NCBI GenBank assembly: GCA_947039485.1
Contig: CAMQZC010000004.1
Coordinates: forward strand, 43,486 to 107,485
Direction: 5' to 3'
DNA from: an uncultured Verrucomicrobiales bacterium
Lineage (GTDB): Bacteria; Verrucomicrobiota; Verrucomicrobiia; Verrucomicrobiales; Akkermansiaceae
DNA: 64,000 nucleotides
Shown: one piece after another, positions 43,974-51,817 of the stretch
How the letters are laid out: the number at the start of each line of letters is the position of its first letter
Position numbering within the stretch: position 1 is the stretch's first letter
Position numbers and translations under genes: made by a program
The notes under the pieces: generated by a model
What the model saw: the letters and a program-made list of their open reading frames with translations, nothing else
Databases searched by the model: none
Told to the model about the DNA's origin: nothing

Positions 43974-45154
43974 TAGCTCTGGTTTTTATCAAGCTTGTCG
44001 CAGTAGCGCGCCATGAGCTCACTGGCTTTCTCCAGTTGATTGAAGCTTGTGGCGTAGCAGCAGCGCAGGTAGCCCTCACCGCTGGTGCCAAAGGCGGTGC
44101 CGGGGACGGCTGCGACGCGGGCGTCCTTGAGTAGCCCGAGGGCAAATTCTGCGGAGCTCATGCCAAAGCGCTTGACGCTGGGGAAGGTGTAGAATGCGCC
44201 ACCGGGCAGATGGCAGTCGAGTCCCATGTTGTTGAGTTGCTTGACGAGGTAGTCGCGGCGCATGTGGTAGCTATCGCGCATCTCAAGCATGGCGGGGGTG
44301 CCGTTGATGAGTGCCTCGATGCCTGCCTCTTGTGAGGTGATGGTGGGGCAGATCATGGCGTAGGAGTGGATCTTGCACATCATGTCGATGAGCTCCTTGG
44401 GGCCGCAGGCGTAGCCGAGGCGGAAGCCTGTCATGGCAAATGCCTTGGAGAATCCGTGCAGCAGCAGTGTGCGCTCTTTCATCCCTGGGAGGGCGGCGAT
44501 GCTGGTGTGGGCGATTCCGTCGTAGCGCAGCTCTGAGTAGATTTCATCGGTGATGACGATGAGGTTGTGCTTGATGCAGATGGCTGCAATTTCCTTGAGG
44601 GTCTCTAGTGGTGCGATGGATCCCGTGGGGTTGGTGGGGAAGTTGATCATGAGCACCTTGGTTCGTGGGGTGATGGCGGCCTCAAGCTTGGCTGGGTTGA
44701 GCGAAAAGAGGTCATCAATGCTGGTCTCTACGGGGCAGGCAATACCGTCTGCGAGGACGATGCTGGGGCTGTAGCTCACGTAGCAGGGCTCGTGATAGAG
44801 TACTTCATCACCGGGGTTGAGCAGGGCGCGCAGGGCGAGGTCGATGGCCTCGCTGACACCCACTGTTGGTAAAATCTCATCAACGGGGTTGTAGGCGATG
44901 CCAAAGAAGTTGCCTACGTAGTCGGCAACCGCGTTGCGCAGGGTCTCGAGCCCCATGTTGCTGGTGTAGGATGTGTGCCCCTTCTCCAATGAGAAGATGG
45001 CGGCCTCGCGGATGTTCCAAGGTGTGACAAAGTCGGGCTCGCCAACGCCTAGCGAGATGATGTCCTTGCTGCCGATGACTAGGTCGAAGAATTCGCGGAT
45101 GCCCGAGCGTGGGATGTCGTTGACTTTCTTGCTGAGAATTTGGTTCCAGTTCAT
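43973..45154 (-). CDS. PLP-dependent class I/II aminotransferase
   Basis: A 393-residue fold-type I aminotransferase. GVGEPDF, NFPTNPTG, VITDEIYSELRYDG and the PLP lysine in HGFSKAFAMTGFRLGY are present, with the carboxylate-binding Arg near the C-terminus (GEGYLRCCYA). It groups by motif with aspartate/alanine aminotransferases (AspC/AlaA type). It lies 24 bp after an Lrp/AsnC regulator gene, a frequent pair in which the regulator senses the amino acid. Specific substrate not determined. Confidence 0.93.
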   Translation of the reverse strand: MNWNQILSKKVNDIPRSGIREFFDLVIGSKDIISLGVGEPDFVTPWNIREAAIFSLEKGHTSYTSNMGLETLRNAVADYVGNFFGIAYNPVDEILPTVGVSEAIDLALRALLNPGDEVLYHEPCYVSYSPSIVLADGIACPVETSIDDLFSLNPAKLEAAITPRTKVLMINFPTNPTGSIAPLETLKEIAAICIKHNLIVITDEIYSELRYDGIAHTSIAALPGMKERTLLLHGFSKAFAMTGFRLGYACGPKELIDMMCKIHSYAMICPTITSQEAGIEALINGTPAMLEMRDSYHMRRDYLVKQLNNMGLDCHLPGGAFYTFPSVKRFGMSSAEFALGLLKDARVAAVPGTAFGTSGEGYLRCCYATSFNQLEKASELMARYCDKLDKNQS

Positions 45155-45178
45155 GATGTAGCTGTCGTGTAAGGTCGC

Positions 45179-45658
45179 TTAGGGTGTGATGATGAGTCGT
45201 TCGATGTTGTTCTCGCACTCGGTGAGGAGACCGTCTTTCTTGTAGGTCTTGAGGCGGAAGTGGGTGGAGGTGCTGATGACGCCATCGAGGCTGGAGAGCT
45301 TCTCGCTAACGAAGCGCGCGACTGCGGGCAGGGTGCGGGACTCCATGAGAATAAGCAGGTCGTAGCCTCCGGAGATGAGGTAGCAACTCTTCACCTCGTC
45401 AAAGCGTGCGATGCGTGTGGCAATTTTGTTGAAGCCGCCGCCGCGCTCAGGTGTGCAGCGTACCTCGATAAAGGCGGCTACGCGGCTCTCGTTATCATCG
45501 TTGGTGATGGTTTGGTAGCCGATGATGCGGCCATCTTGCTCAAATTTCTTGCGGGCGGCTTCGACATCAGAGACCGTGGCTCCGAGGCGGTTGGCCAGCT
45601 GCTCATCGCTCAGGCGAGCATCTTCCTTGAGTAATTTGAGGAGGTTTTCCGTGTTCAT
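45179..45658 (-). CDS. Lrp/AsnC-family transcriptional regulator
   Basis: A 159-residue regulator. The N-terminal helix-turn-helix (about residues 5-50; LLKEDARLSDEQLANRLG) is followed by a RAM/ASNC effector domain (about 62-140) with the CYLISGGYDLLI glycine motif that binds amino acids. First gene of the minus-strand operon running through the aminotransferase to the aldo/keto reductase, so it probably regulates this operon and itself. Strong promoter directly upstream. Confidence 0.93.
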   Translation of the reverse strand: MNTENLLKLLKEDARLSDEQLANRLGATVSDVEAARKKFEQDGRIIGYQTITNDDNESRVAAFIEVRCTPERGGGFNKIATRIARFDEVKSCYLISGGYDLLILMESRTLPAVARFVSEKLSSLDGVISTSTHFRLKTYKKDGLLTECENNIERLIITP

Positions 45659-45668
45659 AATGCTGGAT

Positions 45669-45696
45669 ATTCTAGCTTTTAAGGGGGCGATGTCAA
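45669..45696 (-). promoter_or_regulatory. Promoter of the Lrp-aminotransferase operon
   Basis: Minus-strand -35 TTGACA (45691-45696, perfect consensus), 16-bp spacer, -10 TAGAAT (45669-45674). Only 10 nt separate the -10 from the ATG at 45658, so a near-leaderless mRNA is expected. Confidence 0.75.
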
Positions 45697-45755
45697 GCTC
45701 ATAAGTGGGGAGGGAGCTCGAAAGTAGTGGACAGGGGCGCGTTAAGCTGCTATAT

Positions 45756-46757
45756 ATGGGCTTGATGAATGTCCTGAGTGCTTTTCTTTGCCTGACACTG
45801 ATGTCGATGCTGCTTGCTGGGCAGGAGCCTGATCATGATCCTTGCCCCGATATGGGGATGGCTCATGCGGCGGCTCTCTATTCTCAGGCGCGAACAATTT
45901 TAGAGGATAAGACGATTACTGATGTGGCGTCTGTGCCTTTCTTGCTTGAGTCATCGGCGGCCTCGGGTTATGCGTCTGCGGAGTTGCTGTTGCTTGATTT
46001 GTGGGAGGGACGCTACAAGGGCGTTGATGCGGACTATGCCAAGGCGAATGAGCTGGCGCTAAAGATTGCGGATTATCCCCTGACGGCAGATTGCTCTCTG
46101 GCGCAGTGGGATGCTCAGTCTGAGGCTATCTTTCGCCGTGCGCTTTATCTTGAGAATGGCTATGGGGTGGAAGCCTCGCCTGCCGAGGCCTTTGTCTGGA
46201 TGGCGCGCGCGGCTGAGACGGGGATGCCGCAAGCGCAGTGCGAGTTGGCTCGCTATTATATGAAGGGGCTGGGCGTGAAGCAGGATTATATCAAGGCGCT
46301 CCGCATGCTCAAGGCTCTGACAAAGAGGGCGCCCAAGACGCCTCGTCTCTATTTTTATCTCGGCTACATGTGTGAGCGCGGTATGGGGCTTAGTCGTCCT
46401 CGTCGCTTCTGGGCCGCGCAGCTTTATCAGGCTGGTGTGTTGCAGGGTGATGCTCAGGCGACAAATAATCTGGGCTCCCTCTATGAGCGAGGTCTGGGTC
46501 TGGAGAAGGATGTTGATGCGGCAATGCGTTTTTATCGCCGCGCTGCCCTGCAGGGAGACAAGGATGCGGCGGTGAATATGCAGCGTCTGGCCTGGTCCAC
46601 GGGGGATGATGCAACTCAGGATGCCATCCCTGAAGTTCCTGCGCGCCTGCGTCTGGGGCGTGCGGCGCTGCGCTTGATTGATTTTATGCCTGTGGCGCCT
46701 CCACTCTCTGATCATATTCGCCGGGCGGTGCAGAGGATGGAGAAGGAGTTGCTTTAA
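45756..46757 (+). CDS. Secreted Sel1-repeat protein
   Basis: A 333-residue protein with a hydrophobic N-terminal signal (MNVLSAFLCLTLMSMLLAGQ) followed by Sel1-like (TPR-type) repeats, seen as AALYSQARTIL, EAFVWMARAAETGMPQAQCELARYYMKGLGVKQD, and NNLGSLYERGLGLEKDVDAAMRFYRRAALQGDKDAA in parts. Sel1 repeats mediate protein contacts, often in envelope or signalling complexes. The ATG at 45756 puts the signal at the N-terminus, while the frame is open from 45705. It overlaps queG by one base (TAATG). Another Sel1 protein is at 50.4 kb. Confidence 0.88.
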   Translation: MGLMNVLSAFLCLTLMSMLLAGQEPDHDPCPDMGMAHAAALYSQARTILEDKTITDVASVPFLLESSAASGYASAELLLLDLWEGRYKGVDADYAKANELALKIADYPLTADCSLAQWDAQSEAIFRRALYLENGYGVEASPAEAFVWMARAAETGMPQAQCELARYYMKGLGVKQDYIKALRMLKALTKRAPKTPRLYFYLGYMCERGMGLSRPRRFWAAQLYQAGVLQGDAQATNNLGSLYERGLGLEKDVDAAMRFYRRAALQGDKDAAVNMQRLAWSTGDDATQDAIPEVPARLRLGRAALRLIDFMPVAPPLSDHIRRAVQRMEKELL

Positions 46758-47659
46758 TGGAGATGCTGGCTGCGGCTGATGCGCTCAGGCGGGTCTCGCT
46801 GGAGCTGGGCTTCTCCGCCTGTGGTGTGGCTGATGCCGCCGCGGCTCAGGGTGATACCCTGCGCGACTGGCTCGCTTCGGGGGCTCATGCTGGCATGGGC
46901 TGGATGGAGTCTCATCTCGAGGCTCGTCTTAATCCAGAGTTGCTGCTCCCGGGGGTGAAGCGCGTGGTGATGCTCAGCTATGAGTACAGCCGTGAGGATG
47001 CTCGGCGTGAGCAGGGGCGTATTGCCCGATATGCTCAGGGGCAGGATTATCATCGTCTCCTTGCTCCTAAGCTGGCTGATTTGGATGAGCTCTTGCAGGT
47101 TTTTGGTGGTGTGCAGCGCGGCTTTGCGGACTCGGGTCCTGTAAGTGAGCGTTTTTTTGCGCAGCAGGCTGGTCTAGGTTGGCTGGGTCGCCATGGGCTG
47201 CTTGTTCGCCCCAAGTTGGGCTCTTACTGTGTGCTCGCCTGCCTGCTCACGACGCTTGAGTTGCCGCTTGATGCGCCAATGCCCAATCGCTGTGGCAGCT
47301 GCCACAGCTGCGAGCAGTCCTGCCCGACAGCCGCGCTGGCTGATGGGCTCTGTGATGCGCGTCGTTGTCTCTCCTACTGGACGATTGAGGCCAAGGAGGC
47401 GATGCCTGCGGATGTGCAGGCTGTGGCTGGTGATAGGCTCTTTGGCTGCGATATCTGTCAGGAGGCCTGCCCTTGGAATGGGGCGGTGGCTCCTACACTG
47501 GATGCGCGTATGCTGATGCCTGATACGCTTGCCTCAATGCCCTTAGCTGAGTTTTCCTCGATGAGTGAGGCTGATTTTGAGCGATATTTTGCAGGCTCTG
47601 CGCTGCGACGCGCGGGCCTAGATCGTCTCAGGGAGCGCGCGCGGCAGATTGAGGAGTGA
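46757..47659 (+). CDS. queG: Epoxyqueuosine reductase
   Basis: A 300-residue cobalamin- and Fe-S-dependent reductase for the last step of queuosine synthesis in tRNA. The N-terminal domain contains GFSACGVADA, GMGWMESH, the active-site Asp region FADSGPVSERFFAQQAGLGWLGRHG (in parts) and the two ferredoxin-like clusters CGSCHSCEQSCP (about residues 178-189) and CDICQEACPWN (about 231-241). It is shorter than the longest homologues, which carry a C-terminal HEAT repeat; the short form is common. Translationally coupled to the Sel1 gene. Confidence 0.95.
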   Translation: MEMLAAADALRRVSLELGFSACGVADAAAAQGDTLRDWLASGAHAGMGWMESHLEARLNPELLLPGVKRVVMLSYEYSREDARREQGRIARYAQGQDYHRLLAPKLADLDELLQVFGGVQRGFADSGPVSERFFAQQAGLGWLGRHGLLVRPKLGSYCVLACLLTTLELPLDAPMPNRCGSCHSCEQSCPTAALADGLCDARRCLSYWTIEAKEAMPADVQAVAGDRLFGCDICQEACPWNGAVAPTLDARMLMPDTLASMPLAEFSSMSEADFERYFAGSALRRAGLDRLRERARQIEE

Positions 47660-47712
47660 GATGACATTAATGCCAGCTTGCCAAGGGGCTCAAGCTGTGC
47701 TAGGATGTGCCT

Positions 47713-48513
47713 ATGATAACTGTGAGTACGCTCAATCTCATTATAGCCCAGTATGGCGGACATCATGTTAGCTCGGATTCCGGGATTGGCATGGGCGGCA
47801 TGGGCATGATGTTTGGGGGTACGAGTATACTAGGTCTGGTGCTAGTTGGTGCTATTGCTCTGATTGGCTATGCGGTGCAGTCCCGTCTCAAGTCGGTGAT
47901 GACGCACTATTCTCAAGATGCCGCCCCCGTGACTGGCGCTGAGGTGGCAAAGCGTATGCTGCGTGATGCTGGTATCAATGACGTGCAGGTGATTAGCACA
48001 CCCGGTCAACTCACCGACCACTATAACCCTAGCGATCGCACGGTCAATCTCAGTGAGATGGTCTATGCTGAGGCCTCCATCTCTGCGATGGCTGTGGCGG
48101 CTCACGAGTGCGGTCATGCACTCCAGCACGCCCAAGGCTATGCTTGGATTGGTCTGCGCTCTAGCTTGGTGCCGATGGTGAATGTTGGCTCGCATCTCGG
48201 GCAGGTGGTACTTACAATAGGTCTGATTTTGGCGGCTATAGGCTCAAGCACAACGGTGGCTTGGGTGGGGCTTGCTCTCTTTGCTACCACGACTTTATTT
48301 GCGCTGGTGACGCTGCCGGTCGAGTTTGACGCCTCACGCCGTGCGCTGGCTTGGTTGGATCGATCCGGTCTGCTCAATTCGCGCATGCAGCAGGGGGCAG
48401 GTACAGCTCTGCACTGGGCTGCGATGACTTATGTGGTGGCGGCTCTCTCCTCAATAGCGATGCTGGCTTATTATGCAATGATTATTTTGAGCCGATCTGG
48501 CGATAGACGCTGA
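47713..48513 (+). CDS. Membrane zinc metallopeptidase (YugP type)
   Basis: A 266-residue inner-membrane protein of the neutral zinc metallopeptidase family (YugP, DUF/peptidase M48-like). A Gly/Met-rich stretch (GIGMGGMGMMFGG) precedes TM1, and the zinc motif AAHECGHALQH (HExxH) is near residues 130-140. Further hydrophobic segments follow and the third ligand Glu lies in LPVEFDASRRAL. Members are uncharacterised membrane proteases. The start is taken at the ATG 47713 (MITVSTLN), two codons after a GTG. Its stop overlaps the next ATG (TGATG). Confidence 0.88.
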   Translation: MITVSTLNLIIAQYGGHHVSSDSGIGMGGMGMMFGGTSILGLVLVGAIALIGYAVQSRLKSVMTHYSQDAAPVTGAEVAKRMLRDAGINDVQVISTPGQLTDHYNPSDRTVNLSEMVYAEASISAMAVAAHECGHALQHAQGYAWIGLRSSLVPMVNVGSHLGQVVLTIGLILAAIGSSTTVAWVGLALFATTTLFALVTLPVEFDASRRALAWLDRSGLLNSRMQQGAGTALHWAAMTYVVAALSSIAMLAYYAMIILSRSGDRR

Positions 48514-48788
48514 TGAATCGAACAGGTTTGACAGAGATGGTGCGCTGCGCGCTTGGAGGGACAGCTACAACGATGGCTGCCTCTCTCTCCATTGAGGCCG
48601 TCTTGCGTGCGATGCGCGATGGTCTGTGGGAGGATGGCTCTGTCAAGTTGGCCGGCTTTGGCTCCTTCACGCTCAAGCAGAGCCCTGCTCGCCGCGTGCT
48701 TAACCCCCGAACTGCTGCTGAGTGCATTGTGCCTGCTAGGCGCGTGCTGCGCTTCAAAGCCTCCCCTCAGCATCGCTATACTGACTAA
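48513..48788 (+). CDS. HU/IHF-like DNA-binding protein
   Basis: A 91-residue protein that fits the HU/IHF fold: helix EAVLRAMRDGLWEDGSVKL, then GFGSFTLKQSPARRVLNPRT, corresponding to the HU signature GFGxFxxxxRxxRxxxNPxT, and IVPARRVLRFKAS at the C-terminus. The N-terminal 25 residues are atypical (MNRTGLTEMVRCALGG), and some arm residues usual in HU are changed, such as GRNP to VLNP. It may bind DNA, but a divergent role is possible. Its ATG overlaps the zinc-peptidase stop, so it is translated from the same mRNA. Confidence 0.8.
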   Translation: MNRTGLTEMVRCALGGTATTMAASLSIEAVLRAMRDGLWEDGSVKLAGFGSFTLKQSPARRVLNPRTAAECIVPARRVLRFKASPQHRYTD

Positions 48789-48793
48789 ACACC

Positions 48794-49360
48794 ATGATGC
48801 GTCACCTCTTATCTCTGCCGTTGCGACTTAGCCTCCTCTCTCTAGGCTCGCTCCTCCTTGTCTCCTGCGATGATGCCGATGATGATAGCAAGGGTCGCGC
48901 TGCGCGCTTTACAACCTCGACCAAGGCAGCCCCCAACCCACAGCGCGACTCGCTAGAGTCACTGCTGCGCGACGATACACTCCCGTCCCCAGACTCGGAG
49001 ACGGGTGCACAGTTTGATCTCTACAGCGAGTATCAGGGTGAGGATGTCGGTCAGGTGACAGGTGTCTCAGGCCGTAGCTTGCTGCTCTGCTTTACCTCCC
49101 CATGGTGCGAGCACTCCCTTGCGATGAAAAAATCCCTCAAGCAGCTCGCTCAGAGTGAGCAGGGGCGCGTGCAGGTGGTGATTGTAGATGCGGATAAGTA
49201 TCTTAACCTCGCTGAGCGTTACGAGCTTAGCAAGGTGCCAACAACTTTGCTCTATGTCGAGGGCGTGCGTCTGCGCCGCCTTGAGGGAGCACACACGCGT
49301 GCGGAGATGCAAGACTTCCTGAGCAAGACTCTCAGCATGGACAACGCTTCAACTAAATAA
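48794..49360 (+). CDS. Thioredoxin-fold lipoprotein without a CXXC pair
   Basis: A 188-residue exported protein. The signal peptide ends in a lipobox (LLLVSC, about Cys26). After an acidic linker a thioredoxin-like domain (about residues 90-185) shows LLLCFTSPWCEHSLAMKKSL, in which the usual WCxxC has become WCEHS, and the cis-proline loop SKVPTTLLYVEG. The loss of the resolving cysteine argues against a dithiol oxidoreductase; a thiol-binding or chaperone-like role is possible. It lies five bases after the HU-like gene and 13 bp before trpS. Confidence 0.85.
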   Translation: MMRHLLSLPLRLSLLSLGSLLLVSCDDADDDSKGRAARFTTSTKAAPNPQRDSLESLLRDDTLPSPDSETGAQFDLYSEYQGEDVGQVTGVSGRSLLLCFTSPWCEHSLAMKKSLKQLAQSEQGRVQVVIVDADKYLNLAERYELSKVPTTLLYVEGVRLRRLEGAHTRAEMQDFLSKTLSMDNASTK

Positions 49361-49373
49361 GGAATAAATATAT

Positions 49374-50348
49374 ATGCGATTTTTAACAGGATTACAACCC
49401 AGCGGACAACTTCATATCGGTAACTACTTTGGCGCGATTAAGCCAGCCGTGGAGTTGCAGGAGAAGGGCGAGGGTTACTACTTCATCGCCAACTACCATG
49501 CGATGACCACGATGACGGATGCAGCTAGCCTGCGTGAGAACACGCATGCGCTGGCGGTGGACTTTCTCGCCTGTGGTCTCGACCCCGAGAAATCTGTTTT
49601 TTGGGTGCAGTCCGATATCCCCGAGGTCAATGAGCTCTCATGGATTCTCAGCACGCTTTGCCCCATGGGCTTGCTGGAGCGCTGCCACTCCTACAAGGAT
49701 AAGGTGACCAAAGGATTTAGCCCCTCACACGCCCTCTTTGCCTACCCCTCTCTGATGGCGGCTGATATCCTGCTCTATGACTGCGACGCGGTGCCAGTAG
49801 GCAAGGATCAAAAGCAGCATCTGGAGGTCACTCGCGATCTGGCTACCAAGGTCAATGAGCGCTTTGGCGAGGGTTTGATCAAGCTCCCAGAGCCAATCAT
49901 CTCTGAGCTGACTGCTGTCGTGCCCGGTCTTGATGGGCAAAAGATGAGCAAGAGCTACGGCAACACGCTGCCCATCTTTGGTGAGGAGAAGCCCCTGCGC
50001 AAGCTCATCAACAAGAAGGTAGTCACCGACGCCACCCCACTTGAGGACCCCAAGCCCACAGAGGGCTCCATCATCCTCTCCCTCTACAAGCTCTTTGCCA
50101 GCCCTGCTCAGTATGATGAGATGATTGCTGGACACCAAGCTGGCGGTGTAGGCTATGGGCAGTTCAAAAAGGATCTTTTTGAGGCCTATTGGGAGTATTT
50201 CCGAACGGCTCGCGAGCGTCGCGCGGACATCCTTGCTAAGCCAGACTATGTGCAGGAAGTCATGACTCAAGGAGCGCTGCGCGCCCGCGCAACAGCCTCC
50301 ATCACTCTCGAGCGCCTCCGCAAGGCTGCAGGCCTCTCTTGGTTCTAA
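49374..50348 (+). CDS. trpS: Tryptophanyl-tRNA synthetase
   Basis: A 324-residue class I synthetase. GLQPSGQLHIGNYFGAI contains the HIGH motif (HIGN, residues 14-17), and KMSKS is at 190-194 (GQKMSKSYGNTLPIF). The AIDQK-type region reads VPVGKDQKQHLEVTRDLA. Length and motifs are standard for the bacterial dimeric enzyme. It is preceded by AGGAATAAATAT as ribosome binding region and probably belongs to the plus-strand operon from 45.8 kb. Confidence 0.97.
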   Translation: MRFLTGLQPSGQLHIGNYFGAIKPAVELQEKGEGYYFIANYHAMTTMTDAASLRENTHALAVDFLACGLDPEKSVFWVQSDIPEVNELSWILSTLCPMGLLERCHSYKDKVTKGFSPSHALFAYPSLMAADILLYDCDAVPVGKDQKQHLEVTRDLATKVNERFGEGLIKLPEPIISELTAVVPGLDGQKMSKSYGNTLPIFGEEKPLRKLINKKVVTDATPLEDPKPTEGSIILSLYKLFASPAQYDEMIAGHQAGGVGYGQFKKDLFEAYWEYFRTARERRADILAKPDYVQEVMTQGALRARATASITLERLRKAAGLSWF

Positions 50349-50426
50349 AGCTACCCTGCGATAACGCAACCCTATCACACACCAACCAATCCGCCGCACA
50401 ATGGCGGTAACTTGCCACCCAATCTT

Positions 50427-51755
50427 ATGAAAAATCTCCTCTTTGCCCTCCCCCTCATCTCCCTGATTAGCCCAGCATGGGCAAGCCTATGGGAGGACGT
50501 CCCCTTTGGCTCAACCGTGTCGGTGGCCAGCCGATCCGCGGCCAAGTCTGATCAACTCGAGGCTCGCGATGTGAGTGCGAAGATGAAGAAGAAACTCCAA
50601 TCAGCTTACAGCCTCAAGGAGAAGATGGTATTTCAAGATTGGGTGGTTACCTTCATCTTTGCTCGTAATGAAAAGAAGAAGTTTGTACTCCAAAAGGCGC
50701 TTCTTGTAGGGGATGAAGGATTCGCTCCCGAACTCTATGATGATGCGATCAAGTCCTATTACATGTACTGCCTCAAGGAGCTTGAGCAGGCTTATAGCCT
50801 TGGTGAGCGACCAGCCAACAATCCGCTCTATGGCACAGTTGCCGATCTTAAGCCTGGTTTCTTTCACCCATTGCACTCCTACAAGAAGGATGGCGTAATC
50901 TTCACCCTCGGTCTGATACTTAGCAAAGCTGATGAGCTGGTGCATATGGCCTATGAGCTCACCGCTGATGCAAATGATACGGCCCTGGGTAGCCATGGCG
51001 TTGCCAATATGAAGGGTCTTCCTGAGCAATGGGAGGATATCTCATCTTGGGAGCGACAAGACGCCGCTGAGGATTTCTTGGTGAAGAATGGCCTCAAGAA
51101 AGCTAAGAAAGAGGCGGGCTCTGAGCCCTCGGCCGATGAGAACACTGGCGAGGAAGCTACGACCGATGAGAACACTGGCGAGGAAGCTACGACCGATGAG
51201 AGCACTGGCGCTGAACCTACACCAAAGGAGGCTGGTCCATTTGATAAGATTGACTCAAGCTTGAGTCAGCAGGATCAGGATATTTTCAAGGCTCTGATTC
51301 TTTTTGAGGCAAAGCAGCAGCCGCAGGATAAGGAGGCTGTAGAGCTGATTATATCAGCCGCAAGGGCTGGCTCAGCCCGTGCGTACTTCATCTTGGGCAA
51401 TTGCTACAATGAGGGTCGTGGTGTAAAGAAGGATCTAGATAGAGGCAAGAAGGCAATCACGAAAGCAGCGCAGCTGGGCTATGCTCCTGCGTTGGTACAG
51501 TTTGGCTCGGAGTTCGCGACTGCTATTAAGGGTCTTGGCTTGAGTCAGCAGGAGAGTAATGATTTGCGTGATACTGCTTATCAGGCTGCGGCTGCTGGCG
51601 CGATAGGCTCTGCGGCTGAGCGTTTTAACCTCGCGGTAATGCTTCGCTATGGCTATGGTCTGCGCAAGGATGTAGAGCAGGCGCACAGTCTGCTTGAGCT
51701 GCTCGCCTCGCAGGGCGATATCGAGGCTGAAAAGATGCTGAAATCGGCATTTTAA
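50427..51755 (+). CDS. Secreted Sel1-repeat protein with acidic tandem linker
   Basis: A 442-residue protein with a signal peptide (MKNLLFALPLISLISPAWA, cleavage before SLWEDV). The N-terminal domain of about 210 residues is helical and unrecognised. A linker contains three tandem decapeptides of the type DENTGEEATT, encoded by three 30-bp repeats at 51133-51222. The C-terminal part (about 270-442) has Sel1 repeats (ARAYFILGNCYNEGRGVKKDLDRGKKAI and NLAVMLRYGYGLRKDVEQAHSL in parts). The ATG at 50427 is chosen for the signal peptide; the frame opens at 50412. Likely periplasmic scaffold. Confidence 0.86.
   Translation: MKNLLFALPLISLISPAWASLWEDVPFGSTVSVASRSAAKSDQLEARDVSAKMKKKLQSAYSLKEKMVFQDWVVTFIFARNEKKKFVLQKALLVGDEGFAPELYDDAIKSYYMYCLKELEQAYSLGERPANNPLYGTVADLKPGFFHPLHSYKKDGVIFTLGLILSKADELVHMAYELTADANDTALGSHGVANMKGLPEQWEDISSWERQDAAEDFLVKNGLKKAKKEAGSEPSADENTGEEATTDENTGEEATTDESTGAEPTPKEAGPFDKIDSSLSQQDQDIFKALILFEAKQQPQDKEAVELIISAARAGSARAYFILGNCYNEGRGVKKDLDRGKKAITKAAQLGYAPALVQFGSEFATAIKGLGLSQQESNDLRDTAYQAAAAGAIGSAAERFNLAVMLRYGYGLRKDVEQAHSLLELLASQGDIEAEKMLKSAF
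51133..51222 (+). repeat. Three in-frame 30-bp tandem repeats
   Basis: Units at 51133, 51163 and 51193; the first two are identical and the third differs in its second half. They code for the acidic linker of the Sel1 protein and keep frame, so copy changes would vary linker length. Confidence 0.9.
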
Positions 51756-51817
51756 TAGCTCTTGTTGCTTCGATTGTCATCGTTGCCTCGCTTATTATCT
51801 GTTAAAATATCAATCAC

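Noticed and set aside
51133..51222. 30-bp direct repeats considered as a CRISPR array
   Set aside because: Units are contiguous without spacers and encode an in-frame acidic linker.
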